Both the position numbers and the translations under genes were made by a program. A stretch of 64,000 nucleotides of DNA from Bolinopsis microptera (taxonomy: Eukaryota > Ctenophora > Tentaculata > Lobata > Bolinopsidae), in NCBI RefSeq assembly GCF_026151205.1, contig NC_087072.1, forward strand, positions 18,181,669-18,245,668. The letters run 5' to 3'. This document shows, piece after piece, positions 23,801-34,473 of this stretch. Position 1 is the first letter of the stretch, and every line of letters begins with the position of its first letter. Under the pieces are notes generated by a model, which was given only the letters and a program-made list of their open reading frames with translations, made no database searches and was not told the DNA's origin.

Positions 23801-26800
23801 GGGCCAAATTTTTTGCCTCATTTGGCCCCTTTGCTAAGAAAATAATACATTTTTGACACATTTAAAGATATTTCTCACATTACTGTGTAGTTTTACCATC
23901 TGCAGTTAAGATTTCTGTGATGTAGTTAGACCATCTGCAGCGAAGGGGCAAAAAGGGGACAACTTTTTTGCCTTATCCGGCCCCTTTGTTAATTGTTTAG
24001 GAAATACAAAAATTTTGACATTTTAAAAGATATTTCTCAGATAACTTTGTAATTTTACCACTGGCAGCTTCGTTACCTGCAGTGAAGTTTGGCCATTTGC
24101 AGCTAATGGGCGAAATGGCCCCTTTTCGAAGAAAATCATTCCTAATCCTACACCCAGCTGGTTACCGTGTGTTAATCCTAATCATATAACAAGAGGTTCC
24201 AGGTAGTTTTAACAGTACGATTATATTGTTACAATTTTTATAACATTTTAGGATTAATACACATTCATACGTCAGCAAACTCAAAGACCCATATGTTATA
24301 CAATCTTAAGCAACAAAAGGATGAGCTGATCACCGAGCATTTCTGAAAGCGCGCCCTTAATATAAGAGGGACACCATTTACTCGAAAATTTATCTAAACA
24401 CGAATCTTCCGTCTTTTTTTGTAACGATAAAACCATTCTAGTGCATTAAAGCTATGGACATTCATAAATGCACCATCCTTTTTGCGGTAATATCGATAAT
24501 TTTGAGGACTTTGGTGCATTACCCAGACAGCAAGGCTGTATTAATTGCCGGTAAACTTTGCACTACTTTGAGTGCCGGTTGAGATAACAGTTCTGCCCTA
24601 CTTTCAATTTGGCGCATTCTAATGAGAGAATGAGGGAAATATCACCTTTGCTCATTGGATACAATATACATGTTGCCTTACTTGCATATTATATTATCAT
24701 GGTTAAGGGTGTAGTCCGTGTAGCCCGTTATTATAATACTGATATCTGGATATTATCCGGTTGGAAGAGACAAGGACAATTGTGAAACAAGGAAGTTAGG
24801 AGTAAGGGCAAATTTTCGGCGTCAACGCCATCTTCAGGCTAAAATTGTTATAAATGTTAGTATATAATAAATGCTTCTATACTAGTTAAAATGCTAAATT
24901 AAAATTACACACACTGAATACAGGTTACATCAAATGGTATTGTACATTACATTGAAAATAGTGATGTACACACGTTTTACACTCTGTCCAAGTACATAAT
25001 ATCTACTGAACAGCAGGGTCGTGTGCTATTTGTTTAAATTTGTCTTTGAATATGTTGTAAAAGAAATCCCTTAAGCTTCTCGCACTCTTCTTTGTTATTG
25101 ATACTAGGTTTAAATAAATTAATGTAGTAAGCTTCTGTCACTTTACGTTTAATGGTGCTATATAAGTTAATTTCTAAAATATCGAAGGAAATATCTGGTT
25201 CTATGTTATCGTGAAACTCTGAATAATGAGCAGCCAACGCATTTTCAGGATAGGTTAAAGGCCTGTTGACTGCTCTTCGATGCTCTGAAAATCTATCGTG
25301 TGCTGTTCTACTCTACTGTGATATCCAGATATCAGTATTTCAATCATGAGACTAATAAACAGCGAACTACTCCGTTATTTGTTATTATAATAGTCCATCA
25401 GTTCAACAGTTCTGTGATCTGGTGTATAATATGATTGATAATTCAGCGTTTTTCAAACCTACATTCATGTCGTAGATATTACTTGAATATTATCTTACTT
25501 GATCTAAAGTTATAACAGGTTGAACCACCTGGCTGCTCAAACGGCTCCATCCTGACCTGTTCTCACAGTTACACCATTCTGCTAAATTCATGTTTCATCC
25601 CCTCGTTTCCCTCAAATATTATATCTCATATTTCTGAGACAAAAGCTTTCACATTTTAGCGGCTTCACTCCCGTGTGTTTCTAAGACTTACTGCTATTGT
25701 TTTTGTGAAAGCTTTGTCGTCACAACACATCTTTACTCTTTGCTCAAATCTCAATATGCACATCCAAGTCTCGTTGATGAAATTAGGCTTATTAATTGTT
25801 CGAACTGTTTCACTTGTTGTTCAGTACCTGTCAAGCGTTGGAAGCTTGTTAGATTGTCTCTTGACAACTTATCAGAGCTAACAGGACAGCTAATACACTG
25901 CACAGCGTCCTTGTAATGTCTGTAAGCTCTGCAATTAGTTGTGCTCTATGGGTTGTTGCGGCCTGTAATCCTTTATTCTCCTCCTCCACCTTTGAGAGCT
26001 GTTTCTTTTTATGAGATGGTAGGTATAAGCTGGTTGATAAGTTTTACTTGTTGGTATAAAGTTTGTACGCGGGCCTCATTACCTTTGTACTTTGCGCTCA
26101 GTTTTCTTTGATTTTTAAAGGACCGTGAAATCTATCATCACTCAGCTCCTCAAATCACGCTCCGTCTGAACTCTGATAGTGATTTGCTGATAAAATTGTC
26201 AGCGTTCTGAGAATATTTACTACCTGGCTGCAGAGTATAAGCTAGAGTCGTTTCAAGAAGTTTATAGTCACAGAATTCTGCAGATTTTAATGAACTTTTC
26301 TGTTAAACTGTCTAACTAATATGTATTACTTATTATGTATTACTTATTATGTATTACTTAATATGTATTACTTATTATGTATTACTTACTATGTAATATG
26401 TATCAATTACTAATATTTATTACTTTTACGGAAGTCAGTTCGGTCATTACTGCCGACGGCTCAGTCCGCACCGAACTCGTCGTTCAAAGCTGTTTGTGAA
26501 TTCTATTACATTTTATTTTATATAGTTCGTTTTCTTTCCACCTGCTAGTGCTACTATTGGTTGATAATTTGTAGACTTCGGCTTGACTGTTGTGATTTGA
26601 GTTATTCAGTATTTAATTTTGTGAACAAGTTACTTCAGGTTGATGCAAAAAATTGTGCTGTTTTAAATTCTCTTCCATACACAGATAAGGATTCTGATTT
26701 CCAATAATGCACGATTTCTTATAAGCTTCAATCCTTGTACAACCTAGCAGCTGAACCGGGTGTATAAAACAGAACTAGGTTGCCAACTGCCAAGTATTAA

Positions 26801-29800
26801 ACCGCTCTCAACTAAATACTGAGACATAGTTGCATATATCGCCCAAGTCAATTAGCGATCGCATAATTAAAAAGGGAGCATGTGCAGCATATATTCAATC
26901 TGACTTTTTAAAGTGTGGAAAAGCCTTTATATACATACTCATTGGATACTAAGGATACAAATAAGTAAACTTACCAGATTTTCGATATCTAAAATCCTAG
27001 ATTATGTAGAGGATCAACGATCCATCGCAAAGCAGTCCAATTCTTTATAACATCACCCCTTATTATAATAATATGCTACTTAACTCTTATAAGTACTCAA
27101 AGAGCGACTGGTGGCTTATTTTCCTGCCGTTAAACTGGAAGATCGAATCTCACAATCCTCATTTGGTATAATAAGAGGGGGTTTATAACAAATGTTTCTT
27201 GAGATATTGAGCTGATATATTTGACGTTTTACATTTAACTCATTCCCACTGCTCTTGTGAACGCCCACCCAGCCATCTTGGTAAGGGACCACATATTACA
27301 TAAGCCCGATTTGTACCTTTTCAAACCCCCCTCCCCTTCCCTTCCGTAATCCACTTAATTACACCTCACATCTATTGTGTTGAAATTACGATATTTTCCA
27401 AATCCCCTCCCCCTAGACTAGCTAGGGGGACCCCTATTCCCTAACCTAGTCTTGGAGCGCTGTATATTATTTCTACATATTACGAGTAAACACTAAACAT
27501 CCATATATTATATTACCCCGATACTATACAATATACACTATATATTATATAGTATCCTCTGTTATAGAGGGGGGGGGAGGGGTCTGTTATACATTACCAT
27601 CCATTTACCATAACTCTCGAATAATAAAATGCCACCTTTCTTTACATTTTCCCGGACAACAGTTTTGGTGAAACTGGTTGAAAAGCATTATCTACTTTGC
27701 ACTATACTATGTAGTACTATACTAGGTAGGTACTACCTGATAACACCGGCTAGCTTTCACGTAGTAGGAACTGTCAGGGCTGTTCCGTACACGTGCTCCG
27801 ATAACTGGAGTTTAGTGTGGACACCTCTAACAATATCGATAGCCGTCATACCATGCTGGATAATAATATAAAGTATATTGACATCTGTTATCTTGTACTG
27901 TGTTATACTACTGTGTTTAACAACACAAACTCTTATTAGCTTCTCATAGCTGCATCGTCCCCCTGCAGCTCCTTTATAATAATTCTCATTTCCTTGCATT
28001 TCTGGAGGTGCTGAAATGATAAACTGTTGATTGGTCGTTGTCGACTATCTAGTAATCTAGTAATTGTGCACTGTAACATATTATAGTTATACCGACCAAC
28101 TGAAATCTTGGAATTCTTTTCCGTAACTTTAATTAGCATCTCTCGACACGATGAAAGTGTCAGACGTCAGTGTTAGTAACCTGTTAGTAACCTGTTAGTA
28201 ACCTGTCCCCTCATCTCTAGATCTGACAGTAGATGAGGTGGTGAACCAGACCAGAACAGGGCAGTACAAGTTAACACCACCACCCGGTGATACGAGTGTA
28301 GCTCGGCTCTTCAGCGAGTGCTTCAACCTTTATCCCCACCACAGACCTTCTTTCAGTCAGGTAAGAGTGCTTTTATAACTCCGCCTCCAATGTATCCTCC
28401 CACGTACCCCACGCCCACTGAAGGTTACTGAGATAAAAGGAACATTGATATAACAGGTTGCCTTTGGTAATTGTTAGAACACTCGGTCCCCTGTATAAGA
28501 TTACAAGGGTCCAATTCGTGGCCCCTCCGTTTAGTGTTAAAATGTTATCGTTCGTCAAAATGACTGTCGCTGATAACTGATTTTATAATTACCCCTCTTC
28601 TCTGGTAATTGAGAGCACGATTTCGGAGGGTGTAATATCTTCATGGAATTGGCCGCGTTCGTGTCCAAAGTTCATTATCAAGTCATTTCCTTAGTTGTTG
28701 TCTTTCCTGAAAACAACGTTAACTTTACGTTAACTTTACGTTCACTTTAGATCCGGTTAGTGCTCGAACGTCTTCTTGAAGGATCCGAGGTCGCGCTGAC
28801 TAACAAGTTTATTGATAGCAGACGTCTTCAATACGCAAACACAGAGCTTTTAGACAAGATATTCTTCGACCAACAAGGTAAAGTGAACAGAGTTGGTGCA
28901 AAACTTCGGAGACTTGCCACCCCTCAATAATTGAATAATTCATCTCACGACTTTAGATCCAAGATCTTTAATTCAAGATACGGAGTTACGCCTGAGCCCA
29001 ATCCTAAGCGTAATTCTAATTTCTATCATCAACCCTAAGAGAATTCGGTCCAAGTGTCGTAAGATGAAATTCCTTTAACTAACAGAATTGTCTGATTTTA
29101 CTGTAAAGCGGAAATTATTTTCATACGAAGAGAATTAGCTTACAGCTTTACGTTACGGTTTTAAACAGCAAGAAGTCTTGTTAATTCTAGTAAGCTCATT
29201 AAAATCGTTCGCTTGACAACAAAATATAATTACCTCAGTTCGCTTAATCTCATTTGCTGTACAATCTTGATTTCAGTACATTTGTCATTCAATACCCGTG
29301 TAATTGCATTATTTTAAGTAAATCAGGTATAATTGAGCTCCCAAATACTGAAGCAAACTCTAATTACTGCTTTAATGGTTCTCTATTTTGTTTTCTCTTC
29401 AATCTCCATAGAGTTAAAGTAATCCAACTCCCAACTGTTGCTGCAAACCCTTATTCTAGTAGTTGTTATTTAATTGTGTGCCCCCTCATTTAGAAGTGGA
29501 CGTGGCAAGAGAAGAGCACGCACAGAGACCCCTCTATTTTACCTTGCCAGGAGGAGGAGGTGAACTGTCAGGTACCCCCGTTAGAACTGGCTCAATATCC
29601 CGTATCCCCATCACCTTGACACGAGATACATCTCCACAACAAGGTGACAGCTCCTTGCCTCGTGGGGATGTCACCTACGCTGATCCTCTCGACTTCCAGA
29701 ATGGTTAGTTGCGGATGTTGAAATGATGAGGACATACATTGTTCTTTCAAATCGATCTGTCCTGTATTACCTGATTTGTCGCGTGAAGGGGTTCAAATCA

Positions 29801-30992
29801 TGGTTAACATTAATAAAACTCCAGGCACAGGAACTGGACGAAACACCGGAGCTACAATGGACCTGTTGAGTACCAGCTCAGCTGAATTTGATGATCTGAG
29901 TACGACAGAGAGTGACTATGACAGAGAGTATAATAACTTAGAATCAGGACTACTCCCTCCCCAACCTACCCGTCCCAAGTAAGTCCACCGTTCTCTCATT
30001 TTGTTGAGTCGACCACTGTTGGGGCGGCGCCCTACTGAACCACATTTGGTTTAGATCTTGATAGGTGACAGCAAACAGTTGCTTACATCAGCAGACAAAT
30101 TATACCAGCTGTCAAAACGAGTACTTTGTGAGACTGAGAACTAGGTTTTATTGGTGCCTTATCGAACTGTTAATACCGACTGCAGTCAAGTCAACTATTC
30201 GTTCTTTTCGTTGTATCGACTTGAGATGCTCATACTAGGTTTGCTAGGATTAACTAAATGTCAGAGTCACTCTGAGTAAATTATTAAGCAACTAATCTAT
30301 GTCTAACTGTGACCCAATATTGAGCTAATTCGGGTCAACCCGTCAGCTTAGGTAATTTCTACCCTTTTTACCCAGGATATATTTAATTTGTTCTGTGTTT
30401 TAGGAAAGGAAAGCGAGGGAAGGCTCGTGAAGAGGCGACTTACACTAACACTGAACAAATGCCTGACAAGACAGACAAGATTGACAGACTGGACCCCAAC
30501 AACAAACTCTACTCACTCCCACACAAACAGAACCACTCTTCTGACAAACAAATTAGCAAGGACATCGACAAAATCAAGACTTTATCCCTGAACCGACCTC
30601 CACCTCAGGGCCCCAAATTATTCCAGTCCGGTGTTTTTCTGGGAGAGGATTCCATTCATCGGTTGAGTAGTATCAATCGTAATAACAGTCTCAACCCATT
30701 TTTAACTGAGGGTATCTTTCTCGAGGAAATGTATGAAAACGCTCCTAATCTGCCCAGTCGACAAAATGAACAAATTGTAATACAAACAGACAAACGGCCA
30801 GACGGACAAACTGACAAACCGGATGTTAGAAACCAGATATCAGAGGGAACTTCAGATTCTGACTCTTCTACCTTTAGTAGCTCATTTACATACACTTCCA
30901 GTTCAAATAACATCAACTCTAGTGAGCGATCCTTCTCCAGATCAAATTTTGATTCTAAAGACACCAACGATTCGAAACTGAACCAATTTTAG
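14775..30992 (+). CDS. Membrane-anchored receptor-tyrosine-kinase-like pseudokinase (13 exons)
   Basis: The model joins exons 14775-14878, 15076-15241, 15499-15667, 19445-19546, 19856-19978, 20265-20320, 20500-20585, 23468-23580, 28221-28360, 28751-28877, 29494-29703, 29825-29978 and 30404-30992. All introns are GT-AG, the phases agree, and the 2139-nt total encodes 712 aa plus a stop. Residues 6-28 are one hydrophobic membrane span followed by a Cys/basic stretch. About 60-385 form a tyrosine-kinase fold: hinge with GTLKYYL, an insert of about 50 residues with DDDD, RWMAPE at 269-274, DVWSFGVTMWELF, and HHRP near 349. The catalytic residues are replaced: beta3 VMILQMK at 91-97 has Leu for the ATP-binding Lys, the HRD loop reads HGSLCSFN at 233-240, and the DFG region reads NCFSLAF at 252-258. 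The tail (about 396-712) is Ser/Thr-rich and carries EYNNLE and TYTNTE, which fit the YxN consensus for Grb2-type SH2 domains. The family is certain. The exact orthologue is not recognised. Confidence 0.9.
16379..19195 (-). mobile_element. Penelope-like retroelement PLE-1 (RT plus C-terminal GIY-YIG), one frameshift
   Basis: The main frame (18802-16379, 807 aa) has the PLE DKGGAVLLVD block, GIPTGGSLCVQIAN, the RT catalytic SASRYIDD, a Cys cluster CNVPRCKCC, and a C-terminal GIY-YIG nuclease with NIIYLFQCSVCGKAYVG, the RTGEHR arginine/histidine helix and a late Glu in VREHKYIQLL. A second frame (about 19190-18799) encodes the lysine-rich N-terminal region and runs into the main frame at IPLEAIAI/NKGLGFVPTP. 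The shift sits at a TTT run near 18804-18806, where one extra T would keep the frame open. The element lies antisense inside an intron of the pseudokinase (15668-19444). Its 3' region to about 16260 contains CTGAAGATGACGCC. The 5' end is probably truncated near 19195. It is recently active or only slightly decayed. Confidence 0.9.
20265..20585 (+). CDS. Two pseudokinase exons carrying the degenerate catalytic and metal-binding loops
   Basis: Exon 20265-20320 encodes GMEFLHLRNYIHGSLCSFN. Aligned to the canonical HRDLAARN loop, His, Leu and the final Asn remain, but Arg-Asp is Gly-Ser. Exon 20500-20585 encodes LKINCFSLAF, where DFG is Cys-Phe-Ser. Both exons have good splice sites and uninterrupted frames. 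The losses are therefore part of a maintained coding sequence, not random decay. Confidence 0.9.
20938..22959 (-). pseudogene. LDLa-7TM GPCR of the LGR/relaxin-receptor type, nested antisense, frame-broken
   Basis: Reading the minus strand, 22868-22687 encodes a degenerate LDL-receptor class A module (WIPPNKICDNIIDCSNGLDE, then FQTC). It is followed at once by TM1-TM4 (22680-22257) with FFFDSLMGIYICSI in TM2 and SLVRCLIC in place of the DRY/ERF region. After a fold-back insertion (21896-22256), ECL2 with an N-glycosylation site (NNIT) and YYGNSATF is at 21887-21772. TM5-TM7 are at 21769-21390, with AVSWMSFIV in TM6 and NPIFY (NPxxY) in TM7. An acidic tail of about 149 codons continues to 20938. 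The parts lie in shifted frames at LDLa/TM1, ECL2/TM5 and TM7/tail, and no splice sites explain the shifts. A possible signal-peptide segment (ATG at 22959, about 27 codons) is in yet another frame. No leucine-rich repeats are present between LDLa and TM1. The gene sits within pseudokinase intron 20586-23467. It appears intronless and decayed, although sequencing indels could exaggerate the damage. Confidence 0.75.
21896..22271. mobile_element. Fold-back element with GGTAATGACTAC ends inserted in the GPCR
   Basis: The left end GGGTAATGACTACTTTTGGG is matched, inverted, by the right end at about 22224-22254, which runs into a C20 tract. The interior is built from repeated motifs such as agtccccattagtcccc and aaaagtctcc. 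It separates TM4 from ECL2 of the GPCR. The boundary at the poly-C tract is imprecise. Confidence 0.65.
22960..23467. other. Remainder of pseudokinase intron 7
   Basis: AT-rich intron sequence with no further feature. The polypyrimidine-weak acceptor before exon 8 reads caccacgcag and ends at 23467. Confidence 0.4.
23745..24150. repeat. Degenerate tandem repeat with ggggcaaaaagggg blocks
   Basis: Two to three diverged units of roughly 170 bp lie in a pseudokinase intron. Each has a purine block (about 23780, 23943), a ttggcccctttg or ccggcccctttg block, and a tttaaagatatttctca segment. The run begins with a G tract at about 23749. Confidence 0.55.
24735..25341 (-). mobile_element. Relic of a PLE GIY-YIG domain flanked by inverted repeats
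   Basis: On the minus strand, about 25300-25037 reads as the C-terminal half of a GIY-YIG domain: DRFSEHRRAV, then a late Glu in KRKVTEAYYINLFKPSINN. The RT is missing. ACTGATATCTGGATAT at about 24737 is repeated in inverse orientation at about 25323-25340. Downstream of the coding relic, on the same strand (24838-24812), CTGAAGATGGCG and CGCCGAAA form a hairpin around TTGA. PLE-1 has a related CTGAAGATGACGCC after its stop. Confidence 0.75.
25342..28220. other. Rest of pseudokinase intron 8, with simple repeats
   Basis: No gene is supported. A tandem repeat with unit tatgtattacttat occupies about 26319-26402. C- and G-rich tracts occur at about 27328-27430 and 27568-27580. A triple agtaacctgtt repeat lies at about 28173-28205, just before the exon 9 acceptor. 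Confidence 0.5.
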
Positions 30993-31396
30993 TCCCGTGT
31001 TCCCCAAACTTCGAGCATCATAATATTGTAAAATTATCACTGTGTGTGACGTGTCTGCCCTTACTTTATTACCTGGCTTTGTGCCACCAAGAAAAGTAAG
31101 GACCACTCATCTGTATATCCTGGAGTATTGGAATTAGATTGAATATCGTCTGTGTTTATCATTCTAATCTAGACAGCAGCGTTTGCAATTTTGTCATGTA
31201 TAGTTTTTCTGCTTGTAACTTTTTAATTCCATTTGAAGTCTTACTACATAAAACATGGTCATGAAGTACTGGCGCGGCAAAGCTAGATTACTCACAATTC
31301 TTTAAAAAATGGATCAAACAATCAGCAAATCTACAACTAACCAATCCCTAATGACCGACCTAGTAGGCGCACACGAACTTTTCAAAAGAATCTCCC

Positions 31397-31402
31397 AATA
31401 AA
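31397..31402 (+). terminator. Candidate polyadenylation signal for the short pseudokinase isoform
   Basis: AATAAA lies about 405 bp after the stop at 30990-30992 and before the acceptor at 31720. It fits a terminal exon 13 with its own cleavage site. Only the hexamer is seen. Downstream GU-rich sequence is not distinctive. Confidence 0.4.
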
Positions 31403-31720
31403 CGCCCTAGGCTGTAGGGCAGGCCAGGAGGAGACGCTCAAAGACACCCCGACTAACTGCACGTCGAGACCCAGCTTCCTAAAACAGTGCCAGACTGCCA
31501 TTTAAATGTTCATTAGATGTGCTCCAATGGAGACGCAGTGTGCATGTGAGGTGTGGTTGTGTGTGTGTGTCCAGAAGTAAAACTACACAGTTATACTTGT
31601 TGATATGTTGTGCTGTGCTGCTATCGGTGGTAGTACAACGGTTTCTTCTAGAAATGATATCTCGTATTGTGAGAAGAAAACTGAAGGGTCTCTCTGTCTC
31701 ATCATTTTGTTTCGCCGCAG

Positions 31721-34273
31721 AGTTATTAAGATGAGACGTGTGTCCAGTCTGAACGACCTGATGAACTTCAGGCAAGCCCTTCAAATCAGACCTCCTGGCA
31801 GTTTGGATCGCCCTAACTCTGTTCTCTTTAATGAGGTATATAATTATCACTTTTAATCTGTGATTAACTGTTAAACCCCAAAGTACTGCGGAGTATGGTG
31901 GCAGGAAGCAGCAGTGGTAAATTTGGGTTTTGTTTTTTCACATTATGTTAGTTTAGACCTATTAGCTTATTAATGGGAAGAAAACGGCCGCAGTAAATCG
32001 GGTTTTGCGGTAAATCGGGGTCTAACTGTACATTGTAAAGTTCTCGAATTTCTTATACGTTGTGATCAGATATTAGAGCCGTGAAGATTGAGGTATTGTC
32101 TAATTGCATGGATTGTCTGACAATCGTAACTTTCCAACCTAATCAGAATCAGATCACCTCTAGGGGATCATGTCACTTCGTAATGAACTTTTGATAGGGC
32201 ACTGGTTAAAAGCCTCATGAGTCATGCGAGGATTGCTTGCCATTGTCTAGAACCAATTTGCTTCTTCGAAGTCTACTCCTAAATCCATTTTCTTACATTT
32301 CCGATGATATTTTTAGTTTGGTGCTCTTCGCTTAAGCGGTCTCCTCTAAAGAGGGCATTCCCCCATCAGGAAGAGTTTGATACCAGAAGTTGTAGTAGTG
32401 ATGAGTACGAGGATGCTGATCAGCTCTTCCAGGACAAGAAAGAAGCACACTCCTCTCTTAAGAGGATCGGCTCAGCTCTTCATGCTTCATTTAGGTTTGC
32501 TTCAAGTCTGTGAAAAATGTATTTGTGTTGTCTAGGTTTAGTTATTTCTTATATGACTGATATGGAGAATTTTCGGAGCTCCTTTTATTCCCAAATTTTG
32601 AAGTAAATTGTAGTTTACCTTATCGGATGTTACTTGACCGGACATTTTGTGAACGGACATAATTTTGAACGGACATTAAAATGAACGCTCAAAGGCATTC
32701 ATTTGATATATTAAATTTAACTATCTTGTCGGACTTAATTTGAACGGACATTAAAATGAACACTAGTATAGGGCCTGCAGCGTCCAATTAATGTCCGTTC
32801 AAATAAAGTCCGATAAGCTAGTCAAAAGTATTGCAGTTCAGTGAAAAGTATATCTACTGATAGGATTGGATTTTGTGTTATTATTCCTGGCTTCATCAGG
32901 AAGATTCGTCAGAAGGGACCGGTAAAAGACGAGTGTGGTTACGAAACTTTACCAAACAAAAATGACAGCTGGGAGAAACGGTCCTTCAGAAACCTCCTCA
33001 TCAGCTCCAAAAAATGTAAGCTTCGTTCTAATTTTCCCTCAAACAATTTTCTTTTGAAGAATATTTTTGGATAACCTGATTTGATTCTAAAATGAAAGTT
33101 ATTCACCTTGAGGCACCAGCTATAGCTCTATGAATTTGATTTCAGGGATGGGGTCAAACTCAAAGTCTCCAGTTCCCCACAAGTTGACAAGACGATCGTA
33201 TGAGAGAGAGACGTCTCAAAGTGAGACTTGTCTCCTAGTTCCTCCTACCTTTAACGGACCTGTCCTCAACTCTGAACCTCCTGTCCTCAACTCCGAGCCT
33301 CCTCCTTGTAATGGAGCTAGTGAGGGCAGCCCACACATGGTTCCAACTAGGTTTGTATTTTTATGTAGATTACATACATATACATTTTTGTGGTTATTGG
33401 ACTTAACTAGTCGTTTTAAAGTGGGCTTGTGTCTTTGTCCCCCAAAAATATAACAATACTCCAGTAATTGTACGGTATGGCCACTAACTCGGTCTCCCTT
33501 GTAGGACCGTGTCAGTTTCCTCAGGAATCAGTGTTCCCCTCTCAGTGTACAGCGACTACGAAATACCTGATGAAGTTCTAGAAGCTTCAGTTCATCTTCG
33601 TGATACTTCACTCCAGAACTCTCCTACCCCCCTTATCTCTGAACCCTCCCAAAGCACCCTCTCAGTCAACCATCTCCCAATATCCAAGTCCAGATCAGCT
33701 CATGAAATATGGAACCTAGACTCCGACAGGGTGATCGTCAGGTCACGTGCTAACTCACAGACCCACACTGATCGCTCTAAACATGCAAGCTGTCTGATCG
33801 ACTACTCTCCCACCTCCTCCAGATCTAACAAAGTAAAACTCAAGCGGAAGGGAGTCCTGTCACGTAGTTTTAACCGTAGTTTTAACCGGAAGAAATATGG
33901 CAAATCAATATCGGATATCCTCGGCACCCCTCCCGCTGTGCCGACTGACCGGCGTCCTTCCATTTTGTGCACGTGCTGTAACAGTGTACATGTTTGTCAG
34001 ACTCTTCCAGGCATGTCATTGACTCGTAAAGCAACCCTCTCCTCCTCCCCCTCGAAAATATACGAGAATACCAGACTAAACGTGCCTGGAAATGAACTGG
34101 AGCCTGTAAGTAACGAGGCTGAATCAGACTACGAGACACTCCCGGGTGTATCTTCTCAGAAAACCGACCGCCCTATAGACTATGAGACCTTCTCAGTCAA
34201 ACATAATGCCAATGAGGAGAAGAAACTGATTACGAAGATGTCGACAACGAGGAAACTTCTCTCACACAAATAA
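31721..34273 (+). CDS. Five exons encoding a tyrosine-motif-rich tail or docking protein
   Basis: Exons are 31721-31835 (ATG at 31731), 32337-32494, 32900-33015, 33146-33350 and 33505-34273. From the ATG this is 1353 nt, or 450 aa plus a stop. The protein is Ser/Pro/basic with no globular domain. It has recurring tyrosine motifs: DEYEDAD, GYETLPN, SYERE, SDYEIPDE, IYENT, DYETLPG and DYETFS. YEIP fits the YxxP consensus and YENT the YxN consensus for SH2 ligands. The strong acceptor 10 nt before the ATG, with an open frame through it (VIKMRRV), suggests an internal exon. The donor at 29978 leaves phase 2, which matches this acceptor, so a longer pseudokinase isoform is possible. It could equally be a separate gene with a spliced or trans-spliced 5' leader. 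Donors at 32495 and 33351 (gtttgc, gtttgt) are weak. Confidence 0.75.
32619..32817. mobile_element. Fold-back element with CTTATCGGA ends and gaacggacat arrays
   Basis: CTTATCGGATGTTACTTGAC at 32619 is mirrored, imperfectly, by sequence ending tccgataag at 32817. The interior repeats gaacggacattaaaatgaac twice and shorter GGACAT units in both arms. It lies in an intron of the tyrosine-motif exons. Confidence 0.65.
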
Positions 34274-34473
34274 CATCGACTTTAAGTTTAACTGAGGTAA
34301 CGTTACCTGACTACGTGGCGTCACCAGATAGTATAACTATGAAGTCATCAAATAGTATGACGTCACCAGATAGTATGATATCACCAAATAGTATGACGTC
34401 ATCAGTAACAGACTCGGTTTTTGTTACATCACCTGATTTTCCTTGTCATTGGGACTGTGCTCCCAGAACGTGA
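34205..34473 (+). CDS. Continuation of the tyrosine-motif tail in a shifted frame
   Basis: After the sequence for HNANEE the annotated frame ends at 34273. A frame one base different stays open to TGA at 34471-34473. It encodes TDYEDVDNEETSLTQ, LPDYV and several SPDSM/SPNSM repeats. Its composition and DYED motif fit the upstream protein, so one base appears to be missing near 34211-34225. That could be a sequencing error or a real frameshift truncating the protein. Confidence 0.6.

Noticed and set aside
24812-24840. Canonical hammerhead ribozyme
   Set aside because: An extra base sits between the conserved A and stem II and the flanking stems were not established. Kept only as a possible related structure.
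27629-27871. 80-codon ORF with hydrophobic stretches, considered as a GPCR exon
   Set aside because: No GPCR motif, no splice sites and an opposing ORF of equal length. It lies in an intron.
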